A DNA stretch of 64,000 nucleotides from Hyperoodon ampullatus (lineage: Eukaryota > Chordata > Mammalia > Artiodactyla > Ziphiidae), in NCBI GenBank assembly GCA_949752795.1, contig OX457070.1:27924588-27988587 (forward strand). Reading direction: 5' to 3'. Below, one piece after another: positions 13,440 to 23,769 of this stretch (position 1 is its first letter; every line of letters begins with the position of its first letter). The notes under the pieces were generated by a model, which worked only from the letters and a program-made list of their open reading frames with translations, was not told where the DNA came from and did no database searches. The position numbers were made by a program, and so were the translations under genes.

Positions 13440-15180
13440 AAAAAACCAGACTCCATCTATTTGCTGTTCATCAGAGAGACACCTAAAACATAAAATCACA
13501 GAAAAGTTGAAAGTAAAAAGAAAAAGATATACTAGGAAAACTCCAAGCAAGAAAATATGGTATAGCTATGTTAACATGAGACAAAATAGACTTTAAGGCA
13601 AAACTCATTAGTAAAGACTTTAAAAGGCAAGGAGTGGGGGTTTACTACGTATCGTTAAAAGATTCAATTCTCTAGGAAGATATAAGAAATCTACAGTTGT
13701 TTGTGCCTAATAACACAGCCTCAAATATATAAAGGAAAAGTAGACAGAAATAACAAGGAAGAACAAACATCACATCAAAGCAGGATGTTTTAATATCTCA
13801 AAAATTGATAAACCACACAAAACAAAATCACAAGAAAATAGATTTGAATAACACAATTAACAAGTCTGATCTAAATGGACATGCTATATGTAAAACACAT
13901 TGGGAGAATACACATTCTTTTCAAGCACACACAAGATCGTTACAAAAATTGACCCTGTACTAGGCCATAAAGCAAGTGTCAAGAAATACTACACACAGAC
14001 CACATTCTCTGAACCATAGTACTGTTAAGTTAGAAACTGATAAAAAGATAACTTAAAACATAAGTTAGGAATTTCTAAAACATACTTTTAAACAATTCAG
14101 GTGTCAAAAAGAAATATGACAGAAATCAGAAAATACTCAGAACTAAAAAACAACAAAAATACCACTTACCAAAACCTGTGGGATGCATAAAGCAGTACTT
14201 CGAGGGAATTCTATAGCCTTAAATGCTTACATTAGAAAAGAGGAAAGTTTGAAAATGGATGAACTAGGCATAGCTCTTAAGAGGTTAAAAATATAACAAG
14301 CTCTCTAAAACTCAAAGGAAGAAGATAATAAAGAAAAGAACTAGAAACTAGAAAACAAGGAAAAAATAGAGCTAAATCAACAGACATAAAAATTGGTTCT
14401 CTGAAAAGACTTTTACAGATCTGACAAATTTTGGCAAGAATAATAAAATATAACCTTAGGAATGAAAGGGAACATAAATAGAAGAAGAAAAATTTTCAAA
14501 ACAGTAAGAGGTTATTATGAAAAACACTATGTCAATAATTTTTAGCAAGAAATGGATAAATTCCTATAAAATATAAATCACCAAAAACGACTCACGTAGA
14601 AACAGAAAATCTCAAAGGTCCTATAAACATTTAAAAAATTTTTATCAGCAGTTTAAAATATCCCCAAGAAGAATGCTAAGTCTAGACAGTTTTACAAATG
14701 AATCTACCAAACCTTCAGGCAACAGATAATGTCAAGTTTTTATCATTTATTCAGAGACTAGAAAAAGAGCAAATATGCCCCAAGTCATTTTATAAGATTA
14801 GTATAACCTAGATACCAAAACCTGAAAAGAACAGTATCAGAAAAAGAAACTCCAGGCCATTATCACTCATAAAAATTGATGCAAAACAATTCCTAAAGTA
14901 AATATTTGCAAACTGAACCCAACAATGCAGAAAAAAGACAATGTAACATGACTAGGATAGATAGCTTCAGAACTGCAAAGTTGTTTCAGTACTTAAAAAA
15001 ATCTATTAATGTAATTCACCACATTAACAGATTAAAGGAGAAAAATCATATGATCACCTCAACAGATCCATAAAGAACACTGAATAAAATTGAACATCAT
15101 TCATGATAAAAACTCCTAGCTAGCTAGTAATCATTCACCTGATAAATTTCATACTCAGTGGTGGAACATAAAAATATTCT
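13440..15180 (+). repeat. Ancient L1 ORF2 remnant
   Basis: A-rich, stop-riddled sequence that follows L1 ORF2 in order. Examples are aactttaaggcaaa-like text near 13590, the ctaggccataaagcaagtg block near 13960, and the acctgtgggatgcataaagc block near 14180 that corresponds to ORF2 'LWDAAKAVL'. It is interrupted at 15183 by a younger L1 tail and appears to resume at about 15590. Confidence 0.65.
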
Positions 15181-15182
15181 AT

Positions 15183-15575
15183 TTTATGGATAAAGAAGAT
15201 GTGGTACATATATACAGTGGAACATTACTCAGCCATAAAAAGGAACGAAACTGGGTCATTTGTAGAGATGTGGATGGACCTAGAGACTGTCATACAGAGT
15301 GAAGTAAGTCAGAAAGAGAAAAACATATATTGTATATTAATGCATATATGTGGAATCCAGAAAAATGGTACAGATGAACTGATTTGCAGGGCAGAAATAG
15401 AGACACAGATGTAGAGAACAAACATGGACACCAAGGGAGGAAAGTGTCGGGGGGAGGGAGGTGGTGGTGGTGGGATGAATTGGGAGATTGGGATTGAAAT
15501 ATATACACTAATATGTATAAAATAGATAACTAATAAGAACCTGCTGTATAACATAAATAAATAAATAAATAAAAT
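15183..15575 (+). mobile_element. 5'-truncated L1 3' tail inserted in older L1
   Basis: Begins at the ORF2 position tggataaagaagatgtggta and runs to an (AAAT)n tail at 15554-15575. Residual coding text reads MWYIYTVEHYSAIKRNE, the end of ORF2. It is inert. Confidence 0.85.
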
Positions 15576-15589
15576 TCAAAAAAATATAT

Positions 15590-15990
15590 TCCATTTTAAA
15601 TTAGAGCAGATAAGAATATTCTCTATTATCAGTTACATGGAATATTAAACTTGTGGTCCTAGTCAGTGCAGTCGGACAAGAAAAGGAAATAATAAAAAAG
15701 AAAAAGAAATTAAAAGTACACAGAAGAATCAAAAAAATTTAAAGAGCTGGTTCTTTGGATGAAAAACAACCATAAAACTGATGAAATGTTATCAAGCCTA
15801 TTGAAGTTAAAAAAACAAACAAACAATAAATATAAATTACAAAATTAGAAATGAGGATAAAAAACAGAACAGATACAGAAGGATTTTCTTTTATTATAGT
15901 AATATGTATAAATCTATACTAATGTAATAAGCAATATCTGAAGACATCTAAGGCACTAAATTGATTGAAGAAGTAGAAAATGATCAAAGA
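15590..15990 (+). repeat. Ancient L1 ORF2 remnant, continuation or second copy
   Basis: Contains gtggtcctagtcagtgcagt (ORF2 'VLASAIR' region) and, further on, agagctggttctttggatga, which belongs to an earlier ORF2 segment. The order is therefore not that of a single L1, so two copies or a rearrangement are present. Confidence 0.5.
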
Positions 15991-17307
15991 ATACCCTCCC
16001 AAAAATGGTGCTGGGCCCAGTCTTACAAATGAGTACAGAGCAGATGCATCTGATACTATTGTATGAGGTATACATTCCTGAAGATCTTCTAAAATTCAAA
16101 ACTCACATCATATAATACCATTTTCAAGAAAAGATGATGGGTATCCTGTTTACCAGCTAAACCATAAATACAATTCATTTGGCCACCACCTTTTAAATTA
16201 CGTGACTGTTAATCATTTTTTAAATGTAGATCGATTCATATTATTACACATTTTATACATAAAGCAAGACTATTAAAATGTTTATATCATTTATTTTCAA
16301 CTTGCATAATTCATATTCATAAAGAATGACTCTCATGTATTTTCAAACCTTTAAATAATCATTCTCCTGCCACAGAGACTGTTCAAGAGCACAGGAAATG
16401 AGAGTACACTTCAAAAAATATTTTATAAAACTATTATAACCTTGATATCAAAACCTAACAAAGACAACCTAAAAGTAATACTTATTAATAAAGATGCAAA
16501 AATCCCATATAAATAATAACAAATCTAACTCAGTAATATATACTAGAAGTTCTCCTTACAAACTTCCCCTTAACCAGGATTAACAAACGCTACCCATTCT
16601 CTCTGCTAACGATCTAAGGTCCAGAGCAGATGAAAGCCTGCAGCTAATCTAATTTATCCACTGCAGCTCCCAGCAGATGAGCTGTATGTTTACCAAGAGT
16701 TAATTGTTTGTTCCCAAATCTGTTTATGCCAGTTGTACGAATATGGTAATTAGATCAATAAGTAAATATTATAAAAATATATAAAATTTGAATTTAAAAA
16801 GAAAGGGCATTTTATCTATGAAAATGAACTTAATATTGATTTTTTTTAATTATGAAAATTGAGCATGAGTGAGGTGGACAAAAAGGTGAGGGGGATCTTA
16901 GATGTTAAAAAAACTCCATGTTCAGAGTCTTTTGCAGCTATCATTAAGAGTTCATCAAACTTTAATAAACCTAAAGAAAAAATCATAGCTAATGCATTAT
17001 GAATGTGGTTTATACTGGAAAGACAACATGACATTTGAATAGCAGATCCAAAGTCAAAGAGGCCTTGGCACATGTCAAATGATTGTCAAATGAAGATACA
17101 TGGATATGATTAAAAAGAGATGTTCTTGGTACTTATATTTGACTTTTAATGAGTCCCTATTTAACCAACTTTAATTAGCCAACCAACTACCTATCTTGAT
17201 TGACTGCATAAGAGGACTTCAATTGTAATCAACTATAATACCATGACCAATTGACCGATTTGGGTTTACCCCAGGAATGCAGGACAATTATACATACATA
17301 TATATAA

Positions 17308-17308
<1 letters not shown>

Positions 17309-17344
<36 letters not shown>
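17309..17344. repeat. (TG)n(TA)n microsatellite
   Basis: A TG run followed directly by a TA run of similar length. Confidence 0.95.
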
Positions 17345-17401
17345 ACAGACAATGGAAAACAAAATGATCATCTTGATAAATGCCAAATGCCATTGGATAA
17401 T

Positions 17402-17459
17402 ATTGGTTGGTCATAAGATGTTATGGGAAAACCCAAACGAACTTTCTGGCCAACCCAAT
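17402..17459. mobile_element. Mariner-like MITE, partly deleted
   Basis: The right half reads gggaaaacccaaacgaact followed by ttctggccaacccaat, which matches the terminal inverted repeat of a mariner-derived palindromic element common in cetartiodactyls. Only a short left end (attggttgg) is left, so the left arm is mostly missing. It has no transposase. Confidence 0.6.
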
Positions 17460-18068
17460 GTTAAACTCCCATGTCTAATTTTTAAGTTATTAATAAACTA
17501 ATAATACAGGACACAACCTGACAAAATCAAGAATATCTATCTGAAACTACCAATCATTATCATAATGGAAAAATGACAGAGACCTTCTCATTAGAATCAG
17601 TAACTAAATAAGTTTGCTCACTAGCAACTCCATTATCAAATGTCATTCTGGAAAAAGGAATAAGGTATAACTATTAGAAAATGACATGTTTATTATTGTT
17701 TGAAGAAGACAATCTTATCTACCTGAAAAACTCAACCGAATCAATTAACCACTGTCAGAAGTAATAAAGGCACTTAACAAAGAGTCTGTTTCAAAGTAAA
17801 TATACAAAAATATTGTTTTCTATATTCTAGCAATAGCTAGTTATACAAAGTCATAAGAAAAAAAAAGATATTCCATTCAGACAGCAACAAAGACTATAAA
17901 ATGCCTAGGAATAAACTTAACAAGAAATGGACTAGACCTTTTTAAAGTAAACTAAAAATAACTCCTCTAAGGGACAAAAAATAAGACAATAGTGGAAATT
18001 AAGAAATTAAATGTCCAATGATAGGGGAATAGTTTATGGATGTCCATACAACAGCATGACATGCAACC

Positions 18069-18279
18069 TTTTTTTTTTTTTTTTTGCGGTACGCGTGCCT
18101 CTCACTGTTGTGGCCTCTCCCGTTGTGGAGCACAGGCTCCGGATGCGCAGGCTCAGAGGCCATTGCTCACGGGCCCAGCCGCTCCACGGCATGTGGGATC
18201 CTCCCGGACTGGGGCACGAACCCCTGTCCCCTGCATCAGCAGGCAGACTCTCAACCACTGCACCACCAGGGAAGCCCCA
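18069..18279 (-). mobile_element. Cetacean CHR-type SINE
   Basis: Minus orientation: head at 18279 (ggggcttccctggtggtgca) and a poly(A) tail seen as T at 18069-18085. A 10-bp target duplication, acatgcaacc, flanks it at 18059-18068 and 18280-18289. It sits at the 3' edge of an ancient L1 segment. Confidence 0.92.
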
Positions 18280-18289
18280 ACATGCAACC

Positions 18290-18570
18290 ATTTTTTAAAG
18301 AATATAAAGACATGGAAAAACATTTATAATACATTTTAAGTACAAGAAAATGCAGATTTTTAAAAAAGTACAATATGATCTTGATTTTGGAAAAAAAATA
18401 AAAGTATGCACATGTGCATAAGAGATATCTAAAAATGTAGGCACATCAAAGTCTTAACAGTGCTTATCTCCAACTGGTCGGAACACAGGTGGTTTTAACT
18501 TTCTGCCTTACACTTTTTTGTGTTTTCTATATTTTCTACAATGGATAAATCAGAAAACATTTAAAATGTA
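18290..18570 (+). repeat. Ancient L1-type 3' tail
   Basis: Text such as tttgtgttttctatattttc and tctacaatggataaatcaga resembles the 3' ends of old L1M elements. Diverged and non-coding. Confidence 0.45.
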
Positions 18571-19249
18571 GAGTACCTCTGCCTAGAAGCCATAAAACAC
18601 CCAACACAGCAATGCCTCCTCTTGGCACCATGAATGGAGTTTAACTTTCAGCAAGCCCTATCTCTTATGTCCCCCCTACAAGTCTGGGGCTCCCCTTGAC
18701 TTCATGAGTGCATGTTGAAGGACCCTCGACCCATAAAGATAATACCTAAGGAATCAGCCCAGGAGGACAGCAGCATCCATCCTGGGAACTGCAGGAGTGA
18801 ACTGTGGGCCCCATCAGAGCTCTCAGAATCTGCTGGGGACAGCCAGGGTTCCACAGTCACACACCTTTCATGCCTCTGGGAGGAGGAGAGAAAAATCAAT
18901 CTGCCTTTGCCCACAGAGGCCTCTTGTGTCCCACGTCCCAGCGGTCAGGGTCTAGAGACTCCCCTGTTTCCACTGGCCCATGCTACCCCATGCAGGGAAA
19001 CAGGATTAAGGTAAATCCCAGGATGCACCAAGAGATAATTCAGGGATGTCTGTTTCTGCAAATCTTCCCTCAGCTTTCTCCCTACCCCTCCATCACCGCA
19101 CAGGACAGGTAACTGTTTTCTGCCAGGGCTCAGAAAACTCCTTTCTTCCCCTCCCATCCCCACCTCCTCTGTTCCCTCCCTAACTCCTCACCCCCACTCA
19201 GCCCCCCCGGGAAAATCAAGGTGCCCACAAATAGTTAAACAATACATAC

Positions 19250-19312
19250 ATGACGACTGGATGGAGAAGACGCCATGTTAGTGGGGGCGAAGCCCGACAG
19301 ACCGTCTGCAAG
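19250..19312 (-). CDS. DYSF: Dysferlin alternative exon 40a
   Basis: A 63-nt open, symmetric (phase 0) exon on the minus strand, 6.1 kb downstream of exon 40, flanked by acceptor taatttgtag and donor gtatgtattg. It encodes 21 residues, starting LADGLSGFAPTN and ending MASSPSSRH. Human exon 40a encodes 21 residues starting VADGLSSLAPTN and ending in SSPH (from memory); 15 of 21 are identical. In human, this exon is included in some transcripts, and calpain cleaves dysferlin within or near it to release a C-terminal fragment recruited to membrane injuries. Equal length, order, phase and splice sites make the match firm. Whether the transcript includes it in this species cannot be told from DNA. 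Confidence 0.9.
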
Positions 19313-19444
19313 CTACAAATTAAACACGCTGGTTAGCAACAGGATTAGAGAAACCAGGGAAGACTGCATGGTCCCGAGGAAGTAGAGCTCTCCAACCAGG
19401 CACCCTGTGCTCTCTCTCCAGGAAGGCTGCAAACGTTGTGGGAG

Positions 19445-19685
19445 AAAAGTGTGCTTTGGAGTTGGACAAGTGTGGCTCCAAATCCTGGCCCCCTTGCTTT
19501 ACCAGCTACGTGATCTTGGACAAGCCCCCTGACCTCTCTGAGTCAGCATCTCCATCTGGAGAATGGGAACAAAGTCGCGTGTTGTCACAGAGCAGCAGTG
19601 AGTATGGATGACGTGAAGGCCATGCACACCTAGGACAAGGTGAGGCACGTGGGAGGGGCTCAGCTAATACCTGTCTCGTGCCCGC
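19445..19685 (+). repeat. MIR SINE
   Basis: Shows the MIR core in order: ggctccaaatcctggc, accagctacgtgatcttgg, ctctctgagtcagcatctcc, and a late gaggcacgtgggaggggctc end. Confidence 0.8.
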
Positions 19686-20509
19686 TTTCTCACTGCCCTT
19701 GGCACCACTGACTCCATGCCACTCTCACACGCCCTCCCTGCCTTTCAAACTTCCTGACCTCAGACATACTCCAAGCTCCCCATCATCCCTGGTGGTTTCT
19801 TCTAACAACTGAGTCACACCAACCGCTGCTTGGGCACTATTCCTAAACCAATGCAGGTTTCTAAGTCTTCTGTCCTCAAGGACAAAAACCAGGGCATCAT
19901 GTGGCTTCCCCAAAACCAGGGGAGCTTTAAGAGTCTCATAAACACACCACCCCTATGCTACAGAAACCTTGCTGCATTCTTTTCTGGCATCAGATCTTTG
20001 CCTGCAATCTCCTAGTACAGTGAATCCATACTTTATAGGCTGCAGGGTCCAGGAGGGCCTTGGTGGGGGTCAGGACTGAAGGTAGGGTGACTTTTTCAGG
20101 GGCCACTACAATAGTCCCAGAGGAAGTGATGGAGCTGTGGGTGGACGAGTACCAGTCTAGGTGGATGAGGCCAGGAGATGCCTTCTAGGCAGAGGAGACA
20201 GCAAGTGTGAAGGGTAGAGGAATAAAGCAGCACTGCCAGTTCAAGAGAGAGCAAACGGTCCAGGAAGGCAGGCTTGGGGGATATGGTGGAGGGATGAGGA
20301 GACCAGCTGGGACCCAGGGCTTCCAGGGTAGGACCCTCTCTTCCTTTGAGTCTGGGGCAGGGGGCTCTGGGAGACTCCCCAGGAGGCCAAGCCCCTGGAA
20401 TCGACCAGATGAGCTCCACGTGAAGCCCCCAGCTGCCCAGAGACTGGCCCAGCTAGGCAGTAGCTTTGCCCCTCTGGTTCTCATCCTGAACCTCACAGAA
20501 GCCTTATTG

Positions 20510-20770
20510 TTATTTTTAATACAGTTCATTTTTAGAAAGGTGAGAGGGAAACCGGCAGTTCACCAGTGCAAGAGGGAGAAAAAATAAAGCTAAACATAGT
20601 GCTCCAAAGGTCTGGGCCAGCTTCCGAAATTACATGTTCCCCTTTGGGATTCGGACATAATTTGCCGCTCCAGTTCTGGGAGCACGTTCCCACCTTCACG
20701 GCGTCCCAGAGACTAAAACTGGAGCAGGTGGCTCAAAATTAGCCCGAGATGGGAGCCGGGGAGCAGCTGG
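20510..20770. promoter_or_regulatory. Candidate MEF2 plus E-box cluster in intron 40
   Basis: An exact MEF2-type site (YTAWWWWTAR; ttatttttaa) lies at 20510-20519. E-boxes follow at 20725-20730 (caggtg) and 20764-20769 (cagctg). The surrounding 260 bp is not obviously repetitive and is of mixed composition, and it lies 1.2 kb upstream of exon 40a in transcript order. MEF2 and MyoD-family sites often pair in muscle enhancers. Function is inferred from motifs only. Confidence 0.25.
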
Positions 20771-20861
20771 CCCCAGCACAGCACCCCACCCCACCCCACA
20801 GGCCTCCTGCTGCCTCCTGCACACTAGCCTGAGTTTCCCCTACAGCCTCCCAGGTCCATCA

Positions 20862-20862
<1 letters not shown>

Positions 20863-20902
<40 letters not shown>

Positions 20903-21065
20903 GGTGCACCATCAAACACATGCAATCAACACACATGCTGTCAACACACACACACAGTACACCACCAAACACATGCAATCAACACACATGCTGTCAACAC
21001 ACACGCTATCAACATACACACACACAGTACACCATCAAACACATGCAATCAACACACATGCTATC

Positions 21066-21106
<41 letters not shown>
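20863..21106. repeat. CA-rich minisatellite with three longer units
   Basis: A (AC)n run at 20863-20900, then three copies of a longer unit starting at 20907, 20960 and 21030 (spacing 53 and 70 bp), each carrying aacacatgcaatcaacacac, then a second (AC)n run to 21106. The second unit contains an extra internal acgctatcaacata block. Confidence 0.93.
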
Positions 21107-21108
<2 letters not shown>

Positions 21109-21829
21109 CCCACCACCAAGCCTTTGCTCCAGGTCCTCTGCCCACCAGGAAAGGCCTCCTCTCCCCTCTGCTGTTCTAACCCCTCTCGCCAGCCCCCTTG
21201 GAGAAGCTTTCCTGATGACTTAGCCCATGCTGACCTTGTAGGGCCCAGAGTCCAAGATCTTGGTGTCCTTGCTAAGCAAGCATTCATCGCTTTGCTCTCA
21301 CTCTGTTCATCTCATTTGGATCTTCAACATAGCCCTCCTCTCTCTGTCAGCCAGAGGGAAGGCTTCCCGAGAGCGCTCTTCCTCTTCATCCCTCCTCAAC
21401 ACACACATGTTCTCCACCCAACGGCCTGAGGACTTCAAGAGGAGACCCCTACACAGGTTGATCTCTTAGAATGATAGGCAAGCGTCACCCTTGACCTGAA
21501 GGGTGGGTGCCTGAAGGTAGGTGATGTGTGGGATGGGCAGGGGGTGCCACCTCTACATGAGCCTCAAGACCCTCTAGGAAATGGTGGGAAGCCCACTCTG
21601 GGTGTGTTCCTGCACTGCTTCTCTTCCCATTTTCATCATCAGAACACCAAGAACAAGCAGACTAGTCGACAAAGACCCCAAGTTTGTTTGAAACGTAAAA
21701 GTAGAGCCTGATTCATACTCAGAGGCAGAATCAGAGACAGAGAGAGCAGCCTGGGGGGAAGGGAAGGAAAGAGGAGGCCACATTGGGAGCAGTTCATTCA
21801 CAGCGTGTTCCTGGTTGGAGGCACCTATC

Positions 21830-21900
21830 TGTTCATTATTTTTATATATTTTCCAAACTTTATATAATGGATATATATTTATAATCAGAGAAAAATGAAT
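21830..21900 (+). repeat. Short ancient L1-type tail
   Basis: atatattttccaaactttat followed by ataatggatatatatttata resembles an L1M 3'-end motif. Too short for a firm family call. Confidence 0.35.
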
Positions 21901-23730
21901 ATATCCTTTATCTCAAGCAGAGCACTGGATGGAAGAAAACACCTCTGTGCCCCTCTCTGAGGACACCCCAAGCCTGCCCTCAGCAAGGTAGGTGTCAAGG
22001 CCATGATGCTTGCAGCAGCACCACTACGCTTGCGCACACATCTGCTCCCAGCCCCCCACCCCACCTCTCACGCACACTCATGTGCACACACACCACACAC
22101 ACCCACACTACCACCATCCCCAGACTACGGCTCTAAAATCTACACAAAGACAGCCACACAGACCAAGAAGACACTGTGGGGTTGCCATGCGAGAGTTGAT
22201 CTCATCCCAGCCCCCCACCACAGAGAAGAGTCCAGGAGGCCAGGCATCTCCTTACTCCCAGAGACAGGTGCCCACCTACAAGCCCTAGAAGGCCAAGTGG
22301 ACAGTTCTGCCTCATACATCCATTTCAGACCATCTCTAGAACTGGCCGCTCTTGACAGACACCGAAACATTTCTAGACACCTGAGAAATGCTTGGCCGTG
22401 GTTGTCAGCCAATGGCACAAGCATCAGGAAAGTCTGGGGTATCTTTTTCTAGTGTGTGGCAGCGCATCCCAGGAACTGGCAGATGATGCCAAGAGGTTCT
22501 TCAGCAGAGAAGAGGCAACTGAGCAAGGAGACGGGAGGGACCACAACAGAAGCCGAATGTGGCAAGAGAGCATCTGGAGCTGGGGAGGAGCCTTCTGCTG
22601 GGTCCACAGCCAGAGCTGGTGAGCACAGTGATGGGGGCCGCATGACGGGGGGAACAATATGGGCGGCCTAGAGACACAGGCTGGACAAACAGGAGCCAGC
22701 AAGATCCAAGTTCTGCCAGACTTCTCATCCCTCCTTCTCATCCCTAACCTATCTGCACTGGGGAAGGGGCGAGGCGACAAGAGCCCAGCCAGAACTATCT
22801 GGAAAACCACTGGATCTGGAACCCACAGCCTCCTGGATCAGCCCCAAGATGCCCGGTCCTCCCAAGCCCTGCACAGGAGATGTGTAAGACAGAGTGAGGG
22901 AAGGATCTCCTGGACCAGCCAAATCGGATCAATGATCTCAGAGAAAAGCACGATACAAAATTGCTTTTTCCCCAAGCCCCCAGCAGACCCCATCAGGACA
23001 GGGCTTCCCGAAGACTGGGACTGATCTCCCTGCCAGCCTCGGGGCTCCTTGAGAATAGGGTTATGTCTCCTCCATCAGACAGGGAGCTCGATGAGGGCAG
23101 GGTCCAAACCTCCTCCACCAGAGCAGGCGGATCTCACTTCCTCCTCTCCCTGCCAACCTCTGAGGTCCTGTGAGCCCAGGCCCTCCCACGCGGGCATGCC
23201 TCCACCAGCCCTAACCTCAGCTCCCCGCCCTCTGCCTGGCCAGCAGCTCTAGCCGTGTGCTCCCACCAAGAGTGCAGCCCCTGCTCTGGCTCAGACCCCT
23301 GGCCCTGGTTCACTCGTGTCAACGCTGTAAGGACGTCCAGCCTGGGCCTCCTCACCGTCTGCCTCTGGTTGTGCTTGTAGCCAGCAGGACCCAAGACAGT
23401 CCCTCCCCATCTGAGTCTGTAGACATTTTGAGGGCAGCACACACAGAACGGAAATCCTGCTGGGCAAGCTCTACGCTTCCCTGCACAGACTCAGACAGCC
23501 CGCTGATGGGGGGGAAGTGGGAGCCAGCACTGGGCGCCCGGAGCTTGGGGCTAATTAGCTGCCTCATTCAGCTATGAACACCCACCCAGGCCAGAAGGTA
23601 CTAGCCTTGAGTGTAGCTGAATTCTGTGTATTTGCAATTTCCATTTGGGTTTCCCCAGTCAAGAGAAGCTCCTCCTTAGACCCCTACAGAGAGTAGGCAG
23701 GTAATCGACCCAGCCACCCATCTACTTATG

Positions 23731-23769
23731 CACCCATCCACTCATCCATCCATCTATCCATCCACCCAG
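23731..23769. repeat. (CCAT)n microsatellite, imperfect
   Basis: Repeated ccat/ctat tetramers. Confidence 0.85.

Larger units (their letters stand above)
17240..18058 (+). repeat. Ancient L1 reverse-transcriptase segment
   Basis: tttgggtttaccccaggaat near 17260 corresponds to the GFxPGxQ region of L1 ORF2, atgatcatcttgataaatgc near 17363 to the following block, and ctaggaataaacttaacaag near 17910 to the KYLGINL block. Frames are broken. A TG/TA microsatellite, a mariner-like MITE and a SINE lie in or beside it. Confidence 0.65.
1..19249 (-). other. Intron after exon 40a (incomplete), LINE-rich
   Basis: More than 19 kb without a recognisable exon on either strand. It is AT-rich and full of L1 and ancient LINE remains, itemised separately. 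I looked for human exon 41 (EEEFIDWW... in reverse) and did not find it. The stretches 229-1290, 3966-9430, 10876-11170 and 15990-17240 hold no gene or repeat that I can name. Confidence 0.85.

Noticed and set aside
1..19249. Possible dysferlin exon 41
   Set aside because: Searched for EEEFIDWW in reverse complement. The only weak resemblance, YEEE near 7270, lacks the rest and any splice sites.
20907..21106. Regularly repeated units resembling a CRISPR array
   Set aside because: Eukaryotic context, CA-rich units of uneven spacing, and no unique spacers; it is a minisatellite.
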